From assembly GCA_963678705.1 (NCBI GenBank), contig OY783216.1:8804001-8868000 (forward strand): a stretch of 64,000 nt of DNA, written 5' to 3'. The position numbers were made by a program, and so were the translations under genes. Positions 1 to 13,282 of this stretch are shown piece after piece. The stretch's first letter is position 1. The number at the start of each line of letters is the position of its first letter. Under the pieces are notes generated by a model. That model was not told where the DNA came from and ran no database searches. It worked only from the letters and a program-made list of their open reading frames with translations. The DNA is from Panorpa germanica. Taxonomy: Eukaryota > Arthropoda > Insecta > Mecoptera > Panorpidae.

Positions 1-1679
1 ACCTAATTGTTTACTGAGTTTCAAACAACGAATGTATGTGTGCGATACGTCATTTACTGCTAACAACTTGGTTGCGTGTCCCATCAAGTTATATATTACG
101 AAGGTTCTGTAACGTATTATACATAGCTAAAACATGCGGCAAAGCTGAAATTCAAATTTGATAAAGTTATATCTTTGTCAACTTTTAGATATTTAAAAAA
201 ATAAAAACGCCAGTGTCTTAAAATTTATTTCATTCGTAAATTGGAAAACACAACCGCTTAAAAATGAGTTCACAAGCCCATTTTCTGAATACTTTATAGG
301 ATATACTACTTACTTACTCTTTTTCAGTTGTATATCTTTTATAATAAAGCATTTCGGATTTCACAATTTTTCGTAGCGAGATATTATGGCTAAAGCAGGT
401 TCAATAAAAATGTTTTGCGGTTACTAATTCCATTTTACGATGTTGTAATGCTGGTATCCCTACTATAAGCGAATGCATTATTATATAAAAAGGTTTTTTT
501 GTTTGTTGTAGCATCATTTAAATGTTAGTAACTGGGCATACGAATATGTTATCCCATCAGCATTAGGTTTTATTGCACCGTACCAAATCAAGTAAATCAG
601 CGAATTCACCTTCAGCTAAGCAGCAGCTCTGAACCACAAACTGAACAGCAGCTACAGCATTGTGTACGAGTATGTTCCTTCCTCCATCTCCGATGTTCTC
701 AGCATTATTTATTACGAGCATAAAGTGATATTTGCCGCGCCTTAATAAATTCCTATTTATGGTAAGGGTTCACGTTTTTTTCGTTATGTTTATGATCATA
801 GTACAGGCATACTACAACGTCATTATATAGAGAACGAATTCGCACCCCTCTCTTTCCTTTCTCACAGGACTACAAGGACTCTCTTACACTGAAATCGACT
901 TCTTGCGACTTGCAACTTTTTCAGTACGATGTAGTCGCGTTAACACACTTTATCATGAGAGGAGACTGTATCGTAGAAGTATGTAATTTATATAAAACTA
1001 CACTGTACGACCGTCCGCACATGGGTATGAGAATGCAACTGTGTTGTTAGTGAGAGAACGCACGTGTATACGAGTGAGAGAACGCACAAGGCACCAATGA
1101 AAAGAAACTGATTTGAAATTGGTTTTGAGCGACTGTGTTTCTAGGTCGCAGGGCAATTATGTTATATGCTTTTGATGGTGAACATCATGAACAGAGATGT
1201 GTACAAATACTTTTTTAAAAGTATTTAAATACATTCATACATACAAATATCACAGAACACGACACAATAAAATCCCCTATTATGCTATTTCGTTGCGCGG
1301 TTAGTTTGCAATCAGTCGACCCGTTTGCAGACGGCCTACATTGATAAAGTTGACTACCAAAATTTCAAATTCCATTTATTCAATTCGCAATATTAAAGAA
1401 GTTATTAACGATTGAAATAGTCATTGCTTCCTTTAATAATTAAAAAACTAAAAATGTATAAAAAAATTACCGAGTCCGTGACTTCATTCCTTCCATACCT
1501 TCTTCTGTACTACGATTTGCCAACCTTTATAATCACTATTAAACAAGAGAAGTGCAAAAGAGATGCAGAAATAAATGTCAAAGCTATAGCAGCTGTTGCG
1601 TTGGCCCATAATGTATCAATATAATGTCGTGATAAAAAACGAAATATAAATAACATTACTTATTATATTCGTAGTACAT
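1..1679. other. AT-rich intergenic stretch, no gene seen
   Basis: No convincing coding exon, RNA gene or long repeat was seen here. A 66-codon open frame at 1424-1624 opens on TTG and has no recognisable protein features, so I do not call it. The stretch ends where a relic of the CCAGTAAAC transposon family begins. Confidence 0.5.
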
Positions 1680-1781
1680 CAACTGGTTTCGCCATTGGTA
1701 GCTGATAAAATAGACATTTCATATGAACGACTGTGAGAAACTGATCTATAAATGAACTCTTTCATGACAAAAAAGTCATAC
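1680..1781 (+). repeat. fragment of the CCAGTAAAC MITE family (subfamily C)
   Basis: About 100 bp match the interior of the complete 250-bp copy at 30533-30782: both carry the cores GACATTTCATATGAAC/GACACTTCATATGAAC and GAACTCTTTCATGACAAAA, in the same order. It abuts the left end of a related element at 1782. Neither terminal inverted repeat is present, so this is a truncated relic. Confidence 0.6.
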
Positions 1782-2792
1782 CCCAGTAAACAATTTGGTG
1801 AAGTGTCCTATTTGGTGAAGTTCGAGTCACTCGTACAATGGGCTTGTGTCCTCATTTTTTAGTGGTCGATTTTTCAATTGTTGATTGAAATTGATGTTAA
1901 TAAATGTGTATTGGCGTGTCTATTTTATTAAATATCTAAATATTGACGGAGATATAGCAATTAAAAATTTGAATTGTAGTTTTAGCGCTAGAAATGGTTG
2001 GCCATATTTGTATGACATGGAATGCATTTTAACGTCAGTTATTTGTTGAGTAGGTCAGTGTTGTGGTAATGTTTTGTAGCTGTTGGTACTCAAACAATCC
2101 AGTCAAGTCAAAGAATAATAAGTTTTTACTTTATTTAACCCTGTTAAGGCAGACATAATATTGAAATTTTATTGTTCCTTGAAATAACTGTAAATAATAT
2201 TTGATATTTTGATATATAAATACATATAGCAGAGATTTATGATTTGTAAGGTTGGGCAACCTTACACAAGGATTGTGATGTCACATGCATTTGGAGTTTG
2301 TACAACGTTGAATCCTTTTAATAATTAAAGAGACAAAATGACTTTTTTAATTGTTAATATCTCCTAACATATAAGGAGTTATTAAAAAATAATTGAACAT
2401 TTGAGGTTCTAGTAACCCACTTTATCAATATATAGTACACTTTTATAGAAATTAAGACATAGGACACAAGCCCATTCTATTCTAACGCTTTACAAGTTCT
2501 CTACCTGTCACAGATTTTGTGTTAGTTTTTCATAATAATATTCTTTCTTTTTCCAACATCATTCATTAAGTATTTCTGTTTCTTTCCCACATGGGTATAT
2601 TTTTATTATCCGGTCATAAATCATAAACCTACTCCGCTTTTAATTCAGCAGTGAACCGTCGTTGCAATGTCTGTAGCTCATAAAAAGGACCTTTCCTTTG
2701 AACGACTGAATAGAAAACGAACACGTTCCAGACAAAAAATTCATGATACGTAATAGAAATTAAGTAGAATTTACTCCAAAATGTTTACTGGG
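1782..2792 (+). mobile_element. MITE B, copy 1, interrupted by MITE A
   Basis: The left end reads CCCAGTAAACAATTTGG and the right end is its inverse with one mismatch in 17 bp, so the ends form terminal inverted repeats. The element is split at 1838-1839 by MITE A. Removing MITE A and one AT dinucleotide leaves 375 bp, exactly the length of the uninterrupted copy at 2799-3173, and the two appear identical. There is no coding capacity, so it is a non-autonomous DNA transposon. I cannot name its superfamily. Confidence 0.85.
1840..2473 (+). mobile_element. MITE A, complete 634-bp copy
   Basis: Begins GGGCTTGTGTCC and ends GGACACAAGCCC, a perfect 12-bp terminal inverted repeat. It is flanked by AT at 1838-1839 and 2474-2475. 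The empty site in the second MITE B copy (about 2846) has a single AT, so either a 2-bp AT target duplication occurred or the palindromic dinucleotide belongs to the element. Degraded relatives lie at 19.8, 21.5, 46.9, 48.3 and 49.5 kb. No transposase is encoded, so mobilisation in trans is inferred. Confidence 0.85.
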
Positions 2793-2798
2793 ACGCAT

Positions 2799-3173
2799 CC
2801 CAGTAAACAATTTGGTGAAGTGTCCTATTTGGTGAAGTTCGAGTCACTCGTACAATTCTATTCTAACGCTTTACAAGTTCTCTACCTGTCACAGATTTTG
2901 TGTTAGTTTTTCATAATAATATTCTTTCTTTTTCCAACATCATTCATTAAGTATTTCTGTTTCTTTCCCACATGGGTATATTTTTATTATCCGGTCATAA
3001 ATCATAAACCTACTCCGCTTTTAATTCAGCAGTGAACCGTCGTTGCAATGTCTGTAGCTCATAAAAAGGACCTTTCCTTTGAACGACTGAATAGAAAACG
3101 AACACGTTCCAGACAAAAAATTCATGATACGTAATAGAAATTAAGTAGAATTTACTCCAAAATGTTTACTGGG
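2799..3173 (+). mobile_element. MITE B, copy 2, uninterrupted 375-bp copy
   Basis: Starts CCCAGTAAACAATTTGG and ends in the inverse, and lies only 6 bp (ACGCAT) after copy 1. It is apparently identical to copy 1 once the nested MITE A is removed. The near-perfect identity suggests a recent tandem duplication or two recent insertions. No coding capacity. Confidence 0.85.
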
Positions 3174-3636
3174 TTATTACAAGTAAAAACTAAAATTGAA
3201 TCTAAAACAATAGGTGAGAATTGGAGGCATGCTACAATGACATTTTCACGTTTTCATATATTTGAAATCATAAACCACAAAACATTTTAGACAAAAATTA
3301 AAACTTTTCATACAATTTATTTGTTTCAAGTAAACCTTTTTGTAGGTCTAACCACATGTTGCATTTTCGCCGGCGACATCACTAAATATTTCTACTGCTG
3401 AAGTTTTTAACATTGTTTTCTTAAATATATATATACATCAAACATTAATTTAAAAAAACTAACCATCAATCTTAAAATTTTCGCTATAAACAGAATATTC
3501 ACATCTTCACCACTTCTGAAAAGATGCCCATACCATCTAAAATCCTTATGCGTTTGAAATAAGATCCTTTAAAGGTGATTCACCGGTATTTTTGCGGAGA
3601 CTGAAATTAGGCCCCACCCCCTACAAGATCAACTCG

Positions 3637-3672
3637 TATAAATAGTGAAGAAGTCAACATTTTTGCATCAGT
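3637..3672 (+). promoter_or_regulatory. TATA box and initiator of the cuticle protein gene
   Basis: TATAAATAG begins at 3637. An arthropod-type initiator TCAGT lies at 3668-3672, putting its A 33 bp downstream, the usual spacing. The start codon follows at 3725, giving a 5' leader of about 55 nt. This layout is typical of strongly induced cuticle genes. Confidence 0.75.
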
Positions 3673-3724
3673 TGTGTTTTCATTGTCAAACTAATCGGTA
3701 GTTACCTAACAATAAGTTAACAAA

Positions 3725-4955
3725 ATGAAATCTGTGAGTTTTGTGAATATTTTAAATTATTAAATTAATATTATACTAACTCATTTAATTGTTTTTTAAA
3801 TTATATTATTAACATTAGTTCAAGTATGAGGTAAACTTTTTATATTATTTATGATGGCGCAGTATCTAAGAAGTTTAATCTGTCTTTACTTTAGATTCTC
3901 AAACCAGCACTCTATTTACTGAGTTCCGCTGCTATTTTAATTAAACAATTATTAATCATAAACTCTTAATTCGTTTTTAAAAAGTTCGCTATTTCTAGTT
4001 AATAAAGAATACGCTGCCATCTATGTTCGAAATCAAATACTATATCGAAAAGTTCGACATTAAATGTGTACTGCCTGATTAGAATTAAATACAAATAAAA
4101 TGTTCAATATAAATAAAAATATTGTTAATTGATTTTATTTAAATTATTATTATTTTGTAGGCAATTATTTTAATGTTTATCGCGTCATGTAGTGGAGCAA
4201 TTCTTGAAGGCTACGTCGCACCCGATGGCACTACCAAAGTTCGTGAAAACGGTCCATATCTGGGAATTCCGCAATCTAGAGGATATATAAAATACACGGA
4301 TACAGTTCCAATTCTTAGAGAAGAAAGTAATAACGACGGTCTTGGAAATTACAATTACTAGTAAGGGATATATAAAGATGTTTATTCAAAACTGTTCTGT
4401 TTAAGTTCTATTTAATAAATGCTTCTCTTCTTTAAGTTACGAAACAGGAAATGGAATTGTTGCTCAACAACAAGGGTACTTGAAACAGTTTGCTGATGGG
4501 AATGCAGCTGTCGTCGTTTCAGGGTCATACTCATACACAGGTCCGGATGGTAAATTGTATTCTGTTACGTACACCGCTGATGAAAACGGATTCCGTCCAG
4601 TGATCAGCAATGTACCATCTTCCAGTGTCAGACCTCTTGTGTGAGTATGAATAACAGAATTATTTTAGTTTTCTATTCATCCTAGTTATATTTAAATGTA
4701 ATCACGTATTTCAGAATACCACCCCAACAACAGCCACCAAATTACCAACAACAACAATATTATCAACAACAGCAATATTACCAACAACAGCAGCAACAGC
4801 AACAACAACTGCAGCAACAGCAACAACAACAGCAATTGCAGCAACAACAATTGCATCAACAACAATTGCACCAGCAACAACAATCGCCACCGCTACCACC
4901 CTACCTTCCTTCAACTGTTCGACCACTATATACAAATACTGGCAAGCAATATTAA
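3725..4955 (+). CDS. RR-1 type cuticular protein (chitin-binding)
   Basis: Four exons join to a 217-residue protein: 3725-3733, 4161-4360, 4437-4640 and 4715-4955. The first exon codes only MKS, a common design in insect cuticle genes; the signal peptide (AIILMFIASCSG) continues in exon 2. The Rebers-Riddiford region spans roughly residues 63-125 and holds GSYSYTGPDGKLYSVTY followed by TADENGF, the RR-1 chitin-binding signature of flexible cuticle. The last exon is a Gln-rich tail (PNYQQQQYYQQQ pattern, later LHQQQ repeats) ending in KQY. A secreted structural role in cuticle is inferred from the family. The poly(A) signal AATAAA is at 5060. Splice phases close and the call is firm, but the exact cuticle type is unknown. 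Confidence 0.93.
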
Positions 4956-5701
4956 ATAGTCATTGCACTTAATATTTGAAATCAATTTCACTAAAATCTA
5001 TTTTAAAAATAAGTAATTTTAAGTGCCAGTTTACTTTAGTTCTTTTTTATGTTTTTTGTAATAAACTTGCTTTAAAATATTACTTGCGTTTTATATACCT
5101 TGTCAAGAATACCTTCCAAATAAATGTGGCTTTCTAATTAGCTTTAAAGAATTGTTTATTCAATTAATATTACAATATATTTTAATTAAACAAACTTATG
5201 ATTTAACGAACGAAATCTGCTCTTGTGTTGGTACCATTATAATAGTTTGTTATTAATATTCACATCTAATCAGGCAATACAAAAATGGCAACTAAATAAA
5301 CAATCAATGGCGTTTTGTGTTGACATTTCAAATATTAATATCATTTATTAAAAAATACTTAGATGATGTTGAAATAATAAAATTACTTAAAATGATACGT
5401 TATACATTCCTTGCAAACGTCACTAACGTAAATTGTTTAATTAAGTAGTTGTGACATAATATCACGACAACTACGATTTACCTTTTAATATTGATTAATT
5501 TAAATTTTACTACTTCACTTTGATTTTTGTTTAATCCATTTACTGAAAGGTGTTGTGTAGAACAGTTATGCATGTATTCAATAAAAACTTATATTAATAT
5601 AGAACAAGTGAATAGCTACTATGTAAGAATATAAATTAGTGTATTTCTTATATAAGTTTTTGATTTGAAATTTTGGTGATATTTATAAATTAATTGTAAG
5701 C
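4956..5701. other. 3' UTR of the cuticle gene and intergenic spacer
   Basis: Contains the AATAAA at 5060-5065 that probably ends the cuticle transcript, followed by about 600 bp of AT-rich sequence leading to the next gene on the same strand. I see no TATA box with convincing spacing for the ERICH2-like gene. Confidence 0.5.
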
Positions 5702-6473
5702 ATGACTGAGAAGAATGGAAATAAAGTTGAGAAAGGAGGAGTCGGAATTGGCCCCTCTTTATCTTCTGGAGCAGGTGTTACGGTAATTCAATTAAACTAT
5801 TTTTAATATTGTCATTTAGAATTTACATTTCATTTAAAGATGGTTCATTTTGCTTCAGACAAATAGTGGTAGTACAGAAGATCTCAGCGAATATACAGAT
5901 GCTGACGAGTCTATCTCAGCTCCCACAGAATGTTTAGCTGAGTTTTTATCAGCAGTAATGTTGAAGGATTATCCTACAGCATTAAAATACTGTAAAATTA
6001 TATTGCAGTATGAGCCAAACAATGTTACAGCCAAAGAATTTTACCCCCTCATTATTACAAAATTAAAGAAACTAAATGTACAAGATAATTCTGACAGCAG
6101 TGAATGTGATGATAATTACAATGTACCAGATGACAGCGGTAATACATCTGATGATTCCAGTGATTCTGATCGTTCAGAATCAAGCGAAAGCGAGAAAGGT
6201 TCTGGAGATATTCATGGAGGTTCTCATTCAGCTCATTCAGAAAGCTATGGAACAACACACAGCTGTTCAAGCTTAGAAGATGAGGAGGCTGAACTTTTAA
6301 TGAAAACAACGCAACGATGTCTTGATCTTGGGAATGGAAATCACAGTGGAATATCTGACCCTTTTCCAGGCACTTCTGATTCAGAGTCTCCAACGGAGCC
6401 ACTTACACAACAAGCTGTTTCTATGCTGAGGTCTAAAGCCCTTGGAAAATTGTGTAATGGATATCAGAAATAA
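5702..6473 (+). CDS. glutamate-rich protein 2 (ERICH2)-like
   Basis: Two exons, 5702-5782 and 5859-6473, give 231 residues in phase 0. After a Gly/Ser-rich start, residues about 48-87 hold the segment CLAEFLSAVMLKDYPTALKY then ILQYEPNN and AKEFYPLI. From memory this matches the conserved C-terminal block of vertebrate ERICH2, where it is the only well-conserved part; it looks like a short TPR-like helical hairpin. Downstream is a Ser/Asp/Glu-rich region (SDSSECDD, SSDSDRSESSESEKG) that is probably disordered, then a conserved-looking end (AVSMLRSKALGKL). There is no signal peptide or membrane segment, so it is probably intracellular. Function is unknown; no role is claimed. Confidence 0.82.
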
Positions 6474-8373
6474 TTATTAACATTTTTTTTGAAAATATAA
6501 GCGTTTCAACGTCGTATAATGGTCCCAATTAATGTCATCTTAATAAATAATCATTCCGATGGTTAACTTTGTCTGTAATATGGTAATACTAAATTTAAAA
6601 TTATGAGAATAAACAAAAAGTTAAAATGTGTATGTATAGGAGATTTATGCCGACATTTTTCATTGCAGATACATTTTTCATATAATATGTTACATTTGCA
6701 ACGTTCATGCCTTTTATTTGAAATTTTTAATATCAGTAAACTTGCTCATTTATAATTATAACTTCTCTTTTTTTTTGTTAATTTGTTGTGCCAAATTAAT
6801 ACATAATCAGAGTTAAGTCTGTTGAGCAAAATTTTTCTATACATAAAATAATAAGTATAATAAAATTTAGGCATTGAAGTATAAGTATCTTGTAAAGGTT
6901 TTCAAAAATCCTTTCAAATTATAATATCAGAAATATTCATATCCCTATTTATGAATCAATGCAAAATATTAAAAAATAATAATTATATGTATTGAAAATT
7001 TATGTATTTATAAAAATGTGCTTCGTCGTGTAATATAAAATTATTTATTCTATTTTAATAATCTCAAGTGTTTTAGTCAGTTTAGTATAATATTAATATT
7101 TGTGAAGCTTTGTCATATACGAGTATACATACCATAAAAATTTAATGTTATCTGAATAGAAAACAACTACATATTGTAATGGGTCTATTTCTACCAAGAA
7201 GTATTAATCAGAAATATAAACAAAAAAAGACACGAAAAAATGATTGCCAAAAATCATATCTTAAACAGAAATTAATTAATAATTGGTCAAATTGGTTCTT
7301 CCCAATTAATTATATTTTCTATTTCTTTGAGAAATGTTTAAACATTTTTTATATTATTCTAAAAATGTAGTTGACAAAAATAAAAACGTTATCTATTTTA
7401 ACCAGTTGAATATTTAAAAACAATCTAGAAATTCATTTTATACAAGTAATTGATTTTATTATTTGGTCGGCGTATACAAAGTAGGATCTTTTGCATGTAT
7501 TGTAACAGGCACTTATATAAAGATGTTTGATATTATTAATTTAAGTAATGAACCAATTGGACTTATGGACACATATAAATAATATAAGAAAATCTGAGAC
7601 TGCATGTACTGAAACCACGACTCTTAAGTATTTACCTTATATTTATTAATTAAAATATAAACAAATTTATTTATTTAAACTGTAACCTTAATTGTTGTAT
7701 AAAATTGTATAAGATAATATATATAATCTATATTAATTAAATCCATTGTTTCCTTTTATTATATACGTAGCTTAAAACATGAAGTCTAAAAACCATTTAG
7801 ATTTACTTCGGATTTGTTTAAAATCTGTAGTAAACAATAATTATGATTATTAATTAATCGTAAAATATTTATAAGTTTTGATAGTAGCATGTAGATCAGG
7901 CGCTATCTTAACCACTTATTTAGTGGCGTTATTAATTAAAATTTATACTGATTGTTGTTGAATGAATTATTTATTATCATTGTTATTTATTATGCTATTG
8001 AAATATTATAAAGCTTTTAAAAATGTAATAGGTGTAAATTGTAGAAATGTAGATGGGTATCAACTGGTGTATTGAAACATTTTCTTCAATGAAATTAAAT
8101 CTTCTACAATAAATCCGTTAATTTTTATAACTGTTTTTAGATTCTAAAACATTTGCTTCATATTATTAAGATATTAATTTATATAATTAAAATTATAAAT
8201 TGAGAGTACTTCATCTTTAAATATTCCCGCTACAAAAATCAATTTGACAGAGTAGTTGGAGAAGTTCGTGCTGGGCAATAATAAAAATGGCCACAGTATA
8301 AACAACAAATACTTTGACGTTTATTAAGTTTTCTGTGATTTTATACTAATTTTGTAATTAGTTTTCTTATAAT
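6474..8373. other. AT-rich intergenic stretch
   Basis: Very AT-rich (homopolymer-like A and T runs). It holds the 3' UTR of the ERICH2-like gene and the upstream region of the CCDC102 gene. A 63-codon frame at 7179-7370 is lysine/asparagine/phenylalanine-rich and looks like chance in AT-rich DNA. No RNA gene or transposon was recognised. Confidence 0.45.
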
Positions 8374-10532
<2,159 letters not shown>

Positions 10533-13282
10533 ATTGTTTAAACAGGTATTTAATTAGATATTTTTATTTCAGTAATTTTTTAATTATGATATAATAGTAT
10601 TATTACTATAAGATCAATTTTTATGATAGTGTGATAATTTTAACTGAGTAGTTTTATGTGTATTATATATATATATATATATTTTTTTTAAATACTCACC
10701 CCTATAGAATATATTTTACGCATTTTATAAAACCATATTACAACTGTATAGCTTTGTTTAACACAAAGATGGTGAAGTTATCTTGAGGAATAATGACCGC
10801 CGACTATGGCGTAGCTGATTCTACATTTGCGCAGGTGAAAACTTATTCCTTGATAATTTTTTATTCCTCAATTTATTAATTCATTGTTTATTACCTAATA
10901 AATAACGTTATTTTGAAGATGATTTACGTTTCGGAGTACTTAGAGCTTATGCCACAACGAAATGATATATCAATGGTATAATTGTTTGTATATTTGATTA
11001 GTAATTTTAATTTTCATATAGTAATAACAAAATACGTATAACAGTGCTACTTTTCTCTATTAAAATGCCAAAGAGATTGTAATAAGAACACAATAGATTG
11101 ATTATGTTATAATTAAATCAAAATTATATCATGATTATTTATTATTCGATATTTATTTTTATACTTAAATCACAATCGAGCGAATGTTTACTATCTGCAT
11201 AATTTGTAGTACTTATTTAATTTAAGCAAAAAATAAAATGATATTTATTTAGATAAATTAGATTTAAAAGAAATTGTGCTCAAGAAAAAGAATTTTAATC
11301 AAATTTCTATAATAAGATCATAAGATTATTAAAAAAGATTCCTAATATTTTTTTTGTGCATTTGGCTAAAATGATCTTAAATATTTTCCCGGCTTATCGA
11401 AGTCATTATAACAAATTATAGATAAATACGAATTATTTAAGAATAAATAGAATAGCAATAAAATTTAAATATGTATAACAAATGAAACTAACGTTCAATT
11501 AAAAAAAATTCACAATCACGTTTAATGTAGAAGCACGAAAAGTTAAAAATATGAAATGTATGTATATATTGTGAAAAAATAATTATTTTTCTCATAATGT
11601 GGTGCCTTAAAATACAATTGTTTGATATTTAATTATAATTTTATGACACAAATATTTAAGCAATATGAAATTATAAAATTAAAAAACGTGTTAACTATTT
11701 TCTTGAATAATGTTACGGATGTTGAAGTTATATTTGAATATTTGAGTTGATACGAACTTGAATTGATCAATAGCAGCTGAGTTTTGAGTTTAAAAATATT
11801 GATTATATCTTAACAGCAACTCAATCTGTTAACTTTAACAGTCGTCAGGAAATTCGTCATTAAACCGAGCGTATTAGGCAGACAGCAATTTTAATTTTTC
11901 CTTATCTAAAAAAATCAAACCCGGATTTAAATTCAAATTTTCGAGGTGAGAGGCACTGTTATTAGGCGGGATCTTAAAAATAAGTGTGTATTTATTGCAT
12001 TGCATGATTTAACAAACATTATGCTGCCACCCAAAATGCATGGTTAGTCTCTTTTTAGCGGCGGATTTCACTGACTATGGTACTATGGTAAGCAGGAACT
12101 ATACAAGTGTATACTTCTCTTGTATTAAGAAAAACTGTTTTCCTCTTTTTAGAACATGCTTTGTAGGTATATTTAATTAAAAAAGATTACGCTGCATACG
12201 CTTTCAATGCGTTCCACTGTGTACCAGGCAAAACATTTTAGACATTAAATTATGTTAAAAAGAGGGCATAACTGTATCGTGAAAAGAAAACAATATTAAG
12301 GATCGCAAATTGAACCTTCGTGTAATTTGATCATCTAATCCGTTCATGTTAACATTAATTTAATATTAACAAACATGAATATTACTTATTTTTATACTTG
12401 GCTTATTAGATTAAAGATATTCTGTTTTAAATGAAGATGCAATGTACAAAATACGAGTATATTAAATTGTTTACATTCCTTTTCTTTTAAATTTGTAAAT
12501 AAAATTACAGCTCACTTTTTCTAGAAAGTATGTGATTATATTTGAGGTGTATTTAGCCAATTAATAATACTGTTAATATACATAGTTCTATATATGCGTT
12601 ATTATGCTTACGACTTATTAACAGTAACACTATTGAAGGCATAATAACTTTAAATTCACAAACTGCATTATTAATTATTTTGTAAACATAAAGCATTTGT
12701 AGCATTTATATAATATTTACCTAACAACCTACATATTAGATAAATGTTACGTAAATCGTACATTAGTATATTAGATACATTTGACACTTTTTATTGTACA
12801 TAATTGTGTTACAAAGAATATAATTTACTTTGGCTAAGAAATATAACCACACACTTATTTATAATAAATTTAAATAGTTATTTCTTAAATTAAAAGATAA
12901 TATGTAATTTGTCAAACAGATATTTTGTGCCAATTATGATAAAACTATAATTAATAATAAATAAATTAAAAACAAATATATGAAAAATTATTTTATTTTA
13001 CATTGATTTAAGATTATTGTAGTATAAACATAAAATATTATTTCATGTAATTTAGAAGAGATTACTAAGTAATTTATGTGTTTGTACAACGCAAATTGTC
13101 ATTTTTTATAAAGGACATATTCATTTCCTTGTGCAGTTCACTGAATAAGTTACTATTTCACCTGTATGATTATTTGTAACATATTGTTTGTTTTAATACT
13201 TAACATTATTCAAGTATATTAAAGAGATGACATGATAAATTATGATACTAATGAAATATTATTTAAATGTACAAAATGCTTA
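10533..13282. other. intergenic stretch between convergent genes
   Basis: Lies between the ends of the CCDC102 gene (+) and the BRICHOS-repeat gene (-), so it should hold both 3' UTRs. It is AT-rich, with a short (TA)n run at about 10664-10681. I found no coding exon, tRNA or terminal inverted repeat. Confidence 0.45.

Noticed and set aside
4692..4935. Leu- and Val/Ala-rich minus-strand frames
   Set aside because: Antisense of the poly-Gln tail of the cuticle protein gene.
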